From assembly GCA_021927905.1 (NCBI GenBank), contig BLLK01000051.1, forward strand, positions 868,001-932,000: a DNA stretch of 64,000 nt. The letters are read 5' to 3'. A program made the translations under genes and the position numbers. Source of the DNA: Chaetoceros tenuissimus (lineage: Eukaryota > Bacillariophyta > Thalassiosirophyceae > Chaetocerotales > Chaetocerotaceae). Shown here in pieces: positions 21,916 to 31,977 of the stretch. Under the pieces are notes generated by a model. That model had not been told where the DNA came from. It searched no databases and saw only the letters and a program-made list of their open reading frames with translations. The first letter of the stretch is position 1; each line of letters starts with the position of its first letter.

Positions 21916-23460
21916 ATGGCTATGAATGGAATCCTAAAATCAATATTTACCTTCACAATAATATACTCCATTATATTCCTCATCTTTTCATCGCCCATTC
22001 ACAATTATGGGACGTTCATAAATAATTTTAAGGATTCAGTTATTCATGATTCGGAGCCTAACGATAATGACTCAATCTCTGATAAATTCACAAACTTGAT
22101 TTATGGACATGGAAATGAAATAAATCGTCCGAAAAGTAAACGCTTTGATTTACCAACACTACAAGAATGTGAGCATGTTCGACAGTTGCAAAAAGAAACC
22201 ATGAAATATAGAGAAATAAGTCAAGAACCATCTGTTGGACATAGAGGGGTCTCTGGACTAGGACATAATCTTGTTCGACTTGGTGCAGCGCATCATTTAG
22301 TCAAAGGTCTTAATTTAACAAGGAATGGCTTGTATATTAGTTGGGGAACGAAATGCGGTGGGAAAAAAGAGGATGGTACAGATTTAGATATTACCGAATA
22401 TTTGTTTGGTGGAAATGCGATACCCGTTCCATCGTTGGGACCGAATGAGTCACCTATGATTCCTTTCTATCGTACAAATAATACGAAAAAGAAAGGAACC
22501 AAGGATTCCATTTACTTTATAAACAAAGTAGATGGATATAGAGCTCCTTGGAAGAGACATATCGATAGGATACTGAAAATGATGGAAACCAAAGTCAAAA
22601 GTGACTTTGAAATGTATAGTACTCTGAGAGCACTATTTCGCAACAATGACCAAGCTAGACAATTTGTTGAAAAACAAAAGTTTGATCAACACTTTGTATT
22701 TGGCCTACATGTTCGAGCAGGTAATGGCGAAAAGGGAGATTTTCTAGACAAAGAGCGTGCATTTAATTCTGAAGAGTGGACTACAAACTTTGCCAAACTT
22801 ATGATGAACTTTGTAGAATCAGACATGTATCATCAATGGTCCGATGGCTTGTCGCCTATATTATTTGTTGCGTCAGATACGCCCAAAGTCATTGATATTC
22901 TCAAAACTACCATGGGGGGCTCAAAGTCAAAACTAAAAGTTGTTTCGTATGATCAGACATATCTAGAAAACAGTATTGCACTTTTTGCAAAATTTAACAA
23001 CTCAGAGAGTTGCTATCAATCGGAATCGGATCAGTTCACAGACATGACATTACTTAGTGGAACAAATGTTCTTATATCTGGACAATGGTCTTCCTTTACG
23101 CAAAGTATACCAATCACAATGATGCTAGGGCATAAAGATCCAAAAGAAAACAAACGATTCTGTGAAGTAGGTTTAAATGGAGATCAAATCAGATGTACTC
23201 GTGACTATGGTGAATGGTTGAAACGATGGAATACTCCAAATGAAACAGAATCAACTATTGAACGCTTTGGCAACATTGTTTACGATAACTTCAAATATGC
23301 AAATCATCAGCAATGGCCTATTGACTTAGGTGCTTCCACCCTCAAGAAAATTTTGAAAGATTCAGGTTTAGAAGATAAAGTCATTTGCAAAAATTTTCAA
23401 ATTCGAGGAACAACAGTCTGTGGTACTCCAGAAAATGATCTCGGCTTGGGTAACTTATAG
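21916..23460 (+). CDS. Type II membrane glycosyltransferase, fucosyltransferase-like
   Basis: 514 aa from ATG 21916. A short cytoplasmic N-terminus and one hydrophobic helix (ILKSIFTFTIIYSIIFLIF) give Golgi type II topology. The catalytic half holds FGLHVRAGNGEKGDF (H265-V-R267), similar to the HxR..(N/D)GE motif of NodZ and alpha-1,6/O-fucosyltransferase folds where the Arg binds GDP-fucose, then ILFVASDTPKVI and DMTLLSGTNVLISGQWSSFTQ, which match the later donor-binding motifs of the same superfamily. The acceptor is unknown. Several N-x-S/T sites occur. Single exon. Confidence 0.65.
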   Translation: MAMNGILKSIFTFTIIYSIIFLIFSSPIHNYGTFINNFKDSVIHDSEPNDNDSISDKFTNLIYGHGNEINRPKSKRFDLPTLQECEHVRQLQKETMKYREISQEPSVGHRGVSGLGHNLVRLGAAHHLVKGLNLTRNGLYISWGTKCGGKKEDGTDLDITEYLFGGNAIPVPSLGPNESPMIPFYRTNNTKKKGTKDSIYFINKVDGYRAPWKRHIDRILKMMETKVKSDFEMYSTLRALFRNNDQARQFVEKQKFDQHFVFGLHVRAGNGEKGDFLDKERAFNSEEWTTNFAKLMMNFVESDMYHQWSDGLSPILFVASDTPKVIDILKTTMGGSKSKLKVVSYDQTYLENSIALFAKFNNSESCYQSESDQFTDMTLLSGTNVLISGQWSSFTQSIPITMMLGHKDPKENKRFCEVGLNGDQIRCTRDYGEWLKRWNTPNETESTIERFGNIVYDNFKYANHQQWPIDLGASTLKKILKDSGLEDKVICKNFQIRGTTVCGTPENDLGLGNL

Positions 23461-23573
23461 TTTATGGCTGATCTATTCCCCTTAATTGCCTCTCTGTGTC
23501 TACTTCAGCGTTGACTATCCTATGCTATAAAATAATGTAAAATAACTATCCCAATTTCCTATTACTGATACTA

Positions 23574-24251
23574 CTATAAATACATTGCATCTGGAACATC
23601 CTGTGTATCAAGCTTGTAAATGTTTGACCTGACACTTTTGTACGTAAATGTATTTTCCAATCTATACTTCGGCCAATGTTCCTTGATGAATTCTCTCAAA
23701 ATAGTATCAGGACAATTTTCTTCCCTTCCATCCAATTCGCATTGCCTACTCAATGCATCATTTGACTTGTAAGTCATGGAGGACGTATCATCATGTCGAA
23801 TGGTGCCATAATTAATGCATCGACCAAAGTTATCCTCAACATCTCGAAAGTCAGGTTCTCTAGAATAATTCACCAATGCAAAAGGACGAGAAGAACTAAT
23901 CACATTGGAAGATTTGGCCAATTGATCTAAAATAAAAATGGTCTTTCCACAGGAAGCCCCCATTCGAGAATTCAAGGAAATGGGCCAATAAACCAAAGAA
24001 GCTCCCACGTTGTGATCATCACAGATACTTTGTAGTTCCTCAAATATATCTTGATCTTTATGTTGCTTTGAAATTGAAATTTGCAAGGGGTTTTCATTAA
24101 AAGAGGAAGGACATTCTGCAATGGCAATGTCAATTGTATCTCGTGAAGATGTGTTGATCGCCATGAGAGACTTGTTCTTATTCCATGCCAAGAGAGATGC
24201 GATCTTTTTTGGTTGTTTCAGCAGCGAGCGAGATATATTTGATGTAATCAT
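23574..24251 (-). CDS. YqgF/RuvX-like RNase H-fold protein, probably organellar
   Basis: 225 aa from ATG 24251. The segment LMAINTSSRDTIDIAIAECP and the later GASLVYWPISLNSRMGASCGKTIFILDQL line up with the two hallmark blocks of bacterial YqgF (beta-strand with catalytic Asp, and VVG.PL...G..G). YqgF/RuvX is a pre-16S rRNA nuclease. In this copy the first acidic position is Asn rather than Asp (AINTSS instead of A.D.G), so activity may be changed. The N-terminus (MITSNISRSLLKQPKKIASLL) is basic and amphipathic, suggesting mitochondrial import. Convergent with the fucosyltransferase-like gene. Confidence 0.55.
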   Translation of the reverse strand: MITSNISRSLLKQPKKIASLLAWNKNKSLMAINTSSRDTIDIAIAECPSSFNENPLQISISKQHKDQDIFEELQSICDDHNVGASLVYWPISLNSRMGASCGKTIFILDQLAKSSNVISSSRPFALVNYSREPDFRDVEDNFGRCINYGTIRHDDTSSMTYKSNDALSRQCELDGREENCPDTILREFIKEHWPKYRLENTFTYKSVRSNIYKLDTQDVPDAMYL

Positions 24252-24608
24252 AATCGCGAATTCCCTAGTTTTGTATATAATATGCACCTATTCGTATTTT
24301 CTATGAGGAAATGTTCGTTGAAAGAAAACCAGTTTCAGTTGAAACGAACGACTTCAAAATTTCTGATTAGCGTTCCGATTGATCTCATCAATGTCGTGTC
24401 AAAACTTCAAGTTCTTCTTTCCCTAGCCACACAAACGATGAATATACCAAGCTAGCTAGGCTAAAGACAAAAAACAAAACAATGACGACCATTGAAACTC
24501 TCCTCATATCTCATATTTTATGAACATTCACAAGCCAAGCGATAAATAAAGCCAAGTAAATAGCACAATAATGTTCTATATATTGAACAGAAACATAATC
24601 TAAATAAA
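24252..24608. other. Divergent promoter region
   Basis: 357 bp between the YqgF-like gene and the amine oxidase gene. No repeats or sites that I can support. Confidence 0.5.
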
Positions 24609-26090
24609 ATGGATGTCGTAATAATAGGAGCGGGGGGTGCAGGCCTCTCAGCCGCAAAGACACTTCTCAAACAACCATCATCAGTAATTTCTTCTGTGAA
24701 AATAGTAGAAGCTTTATCTTACATCGGAGGACGCATAAAGGCCGATGATGAATTTATTCCTGGTCATCGAGTAGATCTTGGAGCAGAATACATTCATGGC
24801 TTTAAGACAATTTTAACTGAAGTTGTCGATGAGTCCAAAGATGAATGGGAAAGTCGACTTGATGAGGATGAAGAGCTGTTGGAGGATATTTTCATTATTG
24901 CTCATGCTGATGGTGGTCCTGATGAAAAGCCTACCAAGAATGGAGAATATGGTGTTTATTATCTTGGAAAAGAAGATACTTTGTTGAGATATGATACTGA
25001 TGATGCTGATTTCCAATATTTGAGTGAAGCCATTGATAATTTGAAATGGGAAATAGAAGACGATGAGAATGATTGTGTAAAAGAAAAAACTGAAGAAGCT
25101 GTGAATATCAGTCTTGGTGCGTATTTAGATGAACATATAGAAGTACCGTCTCGCATGTCTGGTATTCTAGAGAGTGGATTTGGAAATACTGCTGCTTGTA
25201 CAGATCTTTACAAAATATCCTTGTCTTCTACCATTGATTTCGAGAAATATTGGGAAGAAAATGAAGTTGCCGGAGATACAAGATTACATTCAAAGATTGG
25301 AATGGTAGGAGTGGTTGATTCCATTGTTGAAAAGCACTTGAAGAATGACGATAGATTTTCTATACATTTGAACTGGACAGTCGCATCAATCAGTAGAGAT
25401 TCCAATGGGGTAACAATTACTTCAAAGGACGGAACAATGTTAAAGGCTGATAAAGCAATCGTTACAGTGCCGCCTCCAATCATTACTTCAAATGACATTG
25501 TCTTTGATCCTCCACTTCCAACTTGGAAACTTGAAGCATACAAAATGGTGGGAATGGAAGGTGCAATCAAAATAATTGTGAAATTCAATCAGAAAGTATG
25601 GCCAGAAAAGGTACAGAATGTCATTGCTGGAGATATGCCAATCCCTGAAATTTGGTTTCGATCCATGAAGACTAAAGTGAATGATGGCGAGTATGAAACA
25701 TGCCATTTGGCAGTAGGATTTCTCACCTCGAAAGCTGCCGACAATCTTGTTCGTATACTCGAGGAGTGCGTTGATCAAGACAGAAATGAAAAGGCTGCAC
25801 AAATAATTTTGCACCAGCTATCGCAAATGTTTAAATTTGATAAACATATTGTCGATGATGCATATGAGTCAGCAATCATCTATGATTGGAAAAGTATACC
25901 ATCAATCAAGGGAGGTTATATGTACCCAAAAGTAGGAATGGAAAAGAGCGATTTTCATCGAATGGCAAAGTCAATTGATTCTCAGCTCTTCTTTGCAGGA
26001 GAAGCGACAAATACAGGAGCATGCTGTACTGTTCAAGCAGCAATGGAAACTGGCAAGTGCGCTGCTGACGAAATCATTGCTTGTACTTAA
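24609..26090 (+). CDS. FAD-dependent amine oxidase (polyamine/monoamine oxidase family)
   Basis: 493 aa. Begins directly with the Rossmann dinucleotide motif VVIIGAGGAGLSAAKTL (residues 3-19), followed by IGGRI and the VDLGAEYIHG motif, both typical of the MAO/PAO/LSD1 superfamily. The C-terminal FAD block is present: LFFAGEATNTGACCTVQAAM followed by G.CAADEI. It lacks a signal peptide and SWIRM domain, so it is more like a cytosolic polyamine oxidase than LSD1; the C-terminus (ACT) is not a clear peroxisomal signal. The reaction would be oxidative deamination of a polyamine or amine, giving H2O2. Substrate choice is inference. Single exon. Confidence 0.88.
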   Translation: MDVVIIGAGGAGLSAAKTLLKQPSSVISSVKIVEALSYIGGRIKADDEFIPGHRVDLGAEYIHGFKTILTEVVDESKDEWESRLDEDEELLEDIFIIAHADGGPDEKPTKNGEYGVYYLGKEDTLLRYDTDDADFQYLSEAIDNLKWEIEDDENDCVKEKTEEAVNISLGAYLDEHIEVPSRMSGILESGFGNTAACTDLYKISLSSTIDFEKYWEENEVAGDTRLHSKIGMVGVVDSIVEKHLKNDDRFSIHLNWTVASISRDSNGVTITSKDGTMLKADKAIVTVPPPIITSNDIVFDPPLPTWKLEAYKMVGMEGAIKIIVKFNQKVWPEKVQNVIAGDMPIPEIWFRSMKTKVNDGEYETCHLAVGFLTSKAADNLVRILEECVDQDRNEKAAQIILHQLSQMFKFDKHIVDDAYESAIIYDWKSIPSIKGGYMYPKVGMEKSDFHRMAKSIDSQLFFAGEATNTGACCTVQAAMETGKCAADEIIACT

Positions 26091-26188
26091 TGGTGAACAA
26101 AACCGAAATAAATAACCTATCAAGCTAGCTTAAATTTATGAATGTATATTATAACTTTGCTCGTGAAAGATGATACCGTAGAACATTC

Positions 26189-27397
26189 TCAGTCCTGTCC
26201 ATACTTGAATGAAAACTCTTGCTCGAATCTATCTTCGAGGTTATCGTTCAAGTATGCTTGAGCTTCTTCAGGATCAATACTCTTATTCGCAACCATGGCT
26301 TTCAATAGATATTCCATCAAGATACCAGAGCCTTCGAGCTGACCTGTGTTGGTTCTAATGAATGAAAAGATTTTGATGATCAAGAAAAGAGCAGCATCAA
26401 TCACTCCGAATAGAAACAAGAGATTACTAACAGATGAAAGCTTGAAGTTGAATAGGACCAATCTATCTTCAAAGCCGGTGTGAAGTCCTCTTTCAATGTC
26501 AACGACAACCGAGGAATTCTTCTTTTCGTTATTTGCAGCAGCTGATATGCTGTTGATTTTCTTTTCCGGTGCAATAAGATCCCAAGTCCCTGCCAACAAC
26601 ATGGAATTAGCTGGTGCTCTCTCTTCAACTCCTTTCACAATTGGATCAAAATCTTCCACTCCAAATGCCGGCGCCATTGTAAAGACATAGTCTATTTCAG
26701 AAAAATCAGCAGCAACTGGGAAACTAAGTCCGCCTCCCTATAGTGATATTAAGGTGAGATAAATAAGGACCTTAGATAAATATCTTGGGAAATATAAAAT
26801 GAAACTAACCATAGAATGACCCATTACTGCAATCTTATTTCCAACTGCCTTCTTTGTAACACCATATTCAGCAAAAACGTCGCTTCCTCCCATTACCATA
26901 CGGATGCACTGTTTTGTATCTTCTGAAACTGCTCTTTGAAGAAAAAACTGCATTGCTTCCTTTCGTTTAAAGAAAGACACTTTTTTGGATTCCTCTTGAA
27001 CAATCGAAGAGAGAAGTCCAGTCTCGACTGCAACAATAGCAACATTGGAAGCTTCACATGCTTCTTTCAAAGTCTTTCGATATGCGACAGGGTATTGTGA
27101 GAAACCATGCATGAAAAATGCGCATCCCTTGACCTGTCCATTTTCAGGTACAAAAAGATCGCATGAAAATTCGCCTGTTGCGGTATAGTCTTCCCAAGTC
27201 CAATCTCTTTCGATATTCTTCACTGGAATACGTACTACCTTTCCATTTTCGTCCGTAAGTACGATATCTGGCATAGGCTTGCTTTTTGGAAAGCTAGTAT
27301 TTGGGGTTGGAGTTGAGAAGAAAGCTTCAGTTGGCCCAATGAAGGTAACAAGAAGCATCAAATAGGAAAAGAAAAGATATGAGTTTCGTGGTGACAT
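26189..27397 (-). CDS. Alpha/beta hydrolase with plastid-type presequence (chlorophyllase-like?)
   Basis: Exons complement(26189..26737, 26810..27397), 72-nt intron, 378 aa. The intron splits the nucleophile elbow; joining gives G193-H-S195-M-G-G, the Ser hydrolase motif, which confirms the splice. An Asp is expected near AGTWDLIAP and His near GLHTGF, completing the triad. The N-terminus has a signal peptide followed by PTEA/FFSTP, i.e. Phe at +1, the diatom rule for plastid import through the ER. CAFFMHGFSQYP supplies the oxyanion-loop segment. Overall layout (HGF near 100, GHS.GG near 195) fits chlorophyllase/dienelactone-like hydrolases; chlorophyll as substrate is a guess. A hydrophobic stretch (LLFLFGVIDAALFLIIKIF) lies in the C-terminal third. 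Confidence 0.72.
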
Positions 27398-28264
27398 TGT
27401 AATTGCTATGAATAACTAAGATGATGATAAGTGATGGGATAGGTTGGTAGAATGTAGTATCCACGAGATCGGGGATTTTATTAGAATGTTTTGGTTGTTT
27501 TATGAAGATATGGTGTTCTTCATTATTCCATCGAATCATGGTTTTTCATTCATGGAAAAGGCACAACTCCGTCAGTCGGTCGTAAACAGTCGTAAAAGTG
27601 AAAGAGCGACGATTAAGACTCAAAAGAGAAAGAAATGGGAAGAGAGAAAGGAATTATTGAAAGGAGATGTTTGCACTACTTGTACTACGTACTTAGTAAT
27701 GTTCATAAATGTGCATTTGAATTTATCATAAAAGCATAATACTTTTTATCATAATAAATATGTATGGAATAAGATTGTATATCCATATATCTTTTGTACA
27801 AAATAAAAATTTGAAATAGGTAATGTTACATAGATTCTCCAATTGAAATTTTGCTTTCTTTACAACGGTTGTACTGGTTCGTGCAGAACTATTTCGACGT
27901 CCCTTTCTGATGTACGATGAATGACTTCCCAACATTTTTTCTCATTTTCGTTACATGAGAAGCCATTTTCAGTTCCTGACGTACTTCTTACCCTTCTCGC
28001 GCCTCAGAATGACATCACTCTCCAGCCACCTTTTGTTCTCACCTGACAAGACTGAGCATAATTATATCGCGTGATTGAAGTTTATTTATAGGGCAGAGGA
28101 CATTTTGTCAAAACAGAAAGGAACAGCTGCCCACAGTTGCCATCTGCTGCATCCCATCCATGAAAAAGAGTTCTTTTGCTCTCGGCAGACTGCCTACCTT
28201 TTGACGAAAGGTATCCTGTCTAATATCATAATTGCTTATAAAAGCATTCCAAAACTAATTCAAC
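27398..28264. other. Divergent intergenic region
   Basis: 867 bp, AT-rich. Short open frames on both strands have no recognisable features. It carries the promoters of the hydrolase and the HSF gene. Confidence 0.5.
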
Positions 28265-29353
28265 ATGCAGAGAGACAAATTCCCACGAACTGGCAAAAGA
28301 GGAGTACCTCAGCAATTTCCTCGTCGACTCTATAACATGCTTGAGCATGAGACTACTGAAGCTGAGACGAGCGGAAAGGAACCAATCTTGGCGTGGTCAA
28401 AGACGGGGAAAGCATTTGGTATATCTGATGTAGCCATGTTTGCAAATCTAGTGCTCCCCAAGCATTTCAAAACAAGCAAATTCAGTTCATTCCAGAGAAA
28501 TCTCAATTTGGTAAGTCATTGCTTCGTCACATCTATTATTACCATGCACAAACTCCTGCATAAAATTTCTCTGTTTCTTCTTCCGTGCGTGGACAGACTG
28601 GGGATAGATATCGTATAAAAAGAATTCAAATAGACAATCGAAGTTATTTATCTCATGTCCAATATCATCATCCATAGAGCGCTTTACTAACATTTCTTTT
28701 TTCTTCATCAACAGTACGGCTTTTCAAAAGTTCGTAGAGGTCCAGATGTTGACATGTATTCTCATCCTTGCTTCATTAGAGGTCAACCCGAACTCCTTGG
28801 AGAACTCAAGAAGTCGAAAAAGGGTTCTAAATCAAAAGGATTCCATCCCGACAAGAACAATGTAATGTACGCAGTCGCAGCAGATCAATCATTGAAATCA
28901 GCTAACTGGCAACACCCACCAGCTGCAAGTAACATCAAGCAAGACTTGGCTGCTGGGATTCGTGCAGTTAGTCCATCTCACTATTATGCTCATGCTCAAA
29001 ATACAGCTCAATCTCTTCTCGGGCCACGCAACAGAAGTATTTCACTTTCCTTTCCTGAAATGAACCCTTACAGCATGCAGCCTCATCAGTTGGGACAGTC
29101 CAACAATGATGGGGGATTTCAGCCTCTTCCTAGAGGTTTGGCTCTTGATTCTGCTTTACAAGCTGCAAAGATGCACCCGAACGCAGCAGCTTACTTTCAA
29201 CAACCAGTTGTGATGCCAAATGCTATTCTCAAAAATGCAGAACAAGTTGTCAAGAATCAAGGGGAAATGCATACCCAAGAGACAGTACAAGCGCCTAAAA
29301 ACCTCGATCTCTTGTCCTATGCAGTAAGTTGCCTCGGCGACAACCAAAATTAG
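28265..29353 (+). CDS. Heat-shock-factor-type transcription factor
   Basis: Exons 28265..28510 and 28715..29353 (204-nt intron, GTAAGT / CAACAG, TACTAAC branch point), 294 aa. The HSF DNA-binding domain covers about residues 12-108: FPRRLYNMLEHE, ILAWSKTGKAFGI, FANLVLPKHFKTSKFSSFQR (recognition helix) and, across the intron, YGFSKVRRGPD with MYSHPCFIRGQPELL. Diatoms have many HSFs, and this one lacks an obvious HR-A/B coiled coil, as is common there; the rest is Q/N/P-rich. Location nuclear. The position of the intron inside the DNA-binding domain fits the usual HSF gene structure. Confidence 0.9.
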
Positions 29354-30160
29354 AAAATTCAAGAAGAGCTTGTAAAAGTATCACCATCGTCTTTTGTATC
29401 ATAGTCCGTTTTCATTACATACATACTTGAACATGTACACTCTTCATTAGGTTCACGCTCACCTGACCATTCATTCCTGATTATATCAGCTTTATTATAA
29501 AATAAAAAGGCAAAAATCGTGTAGTATCTTCGTGTAAATTTTCTTCATGTAACCAATCGTAACGTTCAATTTGAATTTGAAGGACTTCCCGGACACAGTT
29601 CTCATTTTCTTTGTTTGATTTTATTGGTTCAAAATCTCTCCGCGTGCTTTGGGGGGTGATTGATAACAAGTGATCTAATTGCGAATTCGGAAGAATTCAC
29701 TCGTGGATCAGATTGGACTACAAAGTTTTCCAATTGAACTACTATAAATTTCATTTTACTGGAAGGTACTATTCTCAACAGTGAAATCTCTATTTTTCAT
29801 ATTTTTAAATCATTTATCTATATCATGAAAACAGAAGCTATAACACGCACCTACGTAGAGAGTGGTTTCCGTTGGGTCTTTCAGATTCAGAGTTGGATAC
29901 AAGTCACAATTAGATGAAGTTGATGTCCACTATTTTACACTACTTGCAATGAACACAATTGGCAATACAAGCCAAGTCAAGATCATTTGATTGACACCAT
30001 TGTCATTGAAAGATTCTTCATTCGTAAAGCATGAATGATGTCAATACTTCCAAGTCATTCAGGTGATACAATCCAGATAATCTCTTCTTCTTTGTTTGCT
30101 CAAATATTTAGTTCTAGCACGGTGCAGCATAACACGCTTTCTCCCAGCAGTTTTGCTGCT
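29354..30160. other. Intergenic region
   Basis: 807 bp, AT-rich, between the converging HSF gene and the next gene. I see no gene or mobile element. Confidence 0.5.
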
Positions 30161-30926
30161 TCAATTGTATTCCACATTTGCATTGCGTTCATGAAGTTCT
30201 TCGACAATGTCATCATACTTGTGTTTCATTTTCCAAGCACATTTACCATTGTTACACATTTTCTTCCATAACACAGGATTATCATCTACATCACTCAATG
30301 ACGACGATGAAGAGGAATCATCACAAGAATCATCAATGCTTGAATTAATCTTCTCCATTAATTTCTTGGCAATCTGTTGCGCCTTCTTCATAGACCATTG
30401 ACCAAACGGTTCCCAACCTCTTCTTACTCCATATCGCCTAATCACCTTTTCACGAAGGGTTGAATGACAATGACATCCATACATTCTTACAACTTCAATA
30501 TATAACCTTCCATCATCATCCAACACCTTTTTCCGAAATTCAAAAGGAGCATATTTCTTTTTACAAACGGGTATCCCAATCGTTTCAGCTCCTGTCGATC
30601 CCGATTTATTCCGATGACTGATTGATTTACATGTTGACGATGGATTACGATCATTATCTTTGGAATTAATGTGTACTCCCCACTTTTCATTTATTTTCTG
30701 TATAGCTCTACCCTGCAGTGTATCATTTGCTGCAGATGGTATAAACATGCTCCCGCCATATAGTTCTCCTCCCGAGAGAGGATAACCGCAAACGAATCCC
30801 AAAGGTACTCTATATTATGTGAATATGGAAATGGAAGGATAGAAAAGGAATAAGTCAGTAAATGAATTTCTAGCAATGATATGGCCAAGAATAAAAAAAG
30901 TCGCACGACCTGGTTTGCAGTACATA

Positions 30927-31006
<80 letters not shown>

Positions 31007-31266
31007 CATATAGTCAATCTTCTCTTATAACAAATGGAAATGTACGTTTCTCTCTGCCACTGAAAAGAAACAAAACATACAATTATATGCAAGTCATCTT
31101 ACCTTTCAGGGATAGCGCTTGCATTCACGTGAGATCAGTCGGAAGGCAAGATCCCAAAGTCTTCCCCATACACTTTATCATCCCGTTCTTTTGCAGCTGC
31201 ATTCCGTTTCGAACGACGAATGCCATTTTGCAATTGTGCAGATTGTCTCTTACTCTTTCGTCTCAT
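30161..31266 (-). pseudogene. Uncharacterised two-exon gene with an in-frame UGA in exon 1
   Basis: Exon 1 complement(31103..31266) starts MRRKSKRQSAQLQNG, has a GTAAGA donor, and joins exon 2 complement(30161..30809) in frame (..ASAIPER/VPLGFVCGYP..), 270 codons in all. Codon 44 (complement 31135..31137) is UGA, yet the frame stays open on both sides and through the splice. The exon 2 product has a Cys/His cluster (MYGCHCHS), a WEPFGQW segment, a serine-rich acidic stretch and a C-terminal Cys pair; I do not recognise the family. Either the gene is recently broken, the UGA is decoded, or translation starts downstream at MFIPSAAND in exon 2. The 293-nt intron holds a long (AT)n tract. Confidence 0.45.
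30931..31004. repeat. (AT)37 microsatellite
   Basis: Uninterrupted AT dinucleotide run of 74 bp lying inside the predicted intron of the minus-strand gene around it. Likely length-variable between strains and prone to assembly error. Confidence 0.95.
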
Positions 31267-31977
31267 GATTTGTTAAGTTAGGGGTACAGCAATTGGAATA
31301 AAAGATACAGATGAAAGATCCAAGTTATAGGAAGGCGAAAAAGTATCTTGGAGTTTCTTCCTCTAAGTATTTTTGGCCAGCACGTTTTTGAATTTTGTGT
31401 GGATGAGAAAAGAAGTTGCCGAATGGATTCCAACTTTGGAAAAGGCCTCAACAGGCCGTTTTTGAATTTCTCTTCAGGTCTTTGGAAAAGAAACAATTAT
31501 CTATGAATTTTAGTTCATCTTATTTCCAAAGTTTTGAAATTCCGTAACCTTTTATTTTCAGTTAAAAATAAACGGTAATAATGCCTACGTGGCGATTTTT
31601 GAACTTGCGTCGTGTCTCCACATGTTGTATGATGCTATTTTTCGCTAACGTGACGAATGGCTTGAGTTCATTCTCATCAAAGGAGCGGAGTTGATTGATC
31701 AAAGCTCAAGAACTAAGCGCACCATCTTTCCCAAATTTGGCAAAGATACCTTTTCAACATATTGAAGTGTGGAGGCCAGCAATCTGGAAATCCATTAAGA
31801 GATCAGATTGAAAACAAGAAGTAAATCACTCACAATAACACATCATTGGCCGGCCCCGTTGCTTATTACAGCTGCTTTCCTTTTTCTTCTCCATGGACTA
31901 AACACGAAAGTAGATAATTTCGACTCCGACCAGAGTAGATATCATTTTCATATCATATATACATCACGTCACTACAC
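31267..31977. other. Divergent intergenic region
   Basis: 711 bp. One local imperfect palindrome (AAGGCCTCAACAGGCCGTT near 31442). No gene seen. Confidence 0.45.

Noticed and set aside
31135-31137. Selenocysteine codon
   Set aside because: No SECIS element identified and no Cys-containing homologue known to me; left as an open question rather than a call.
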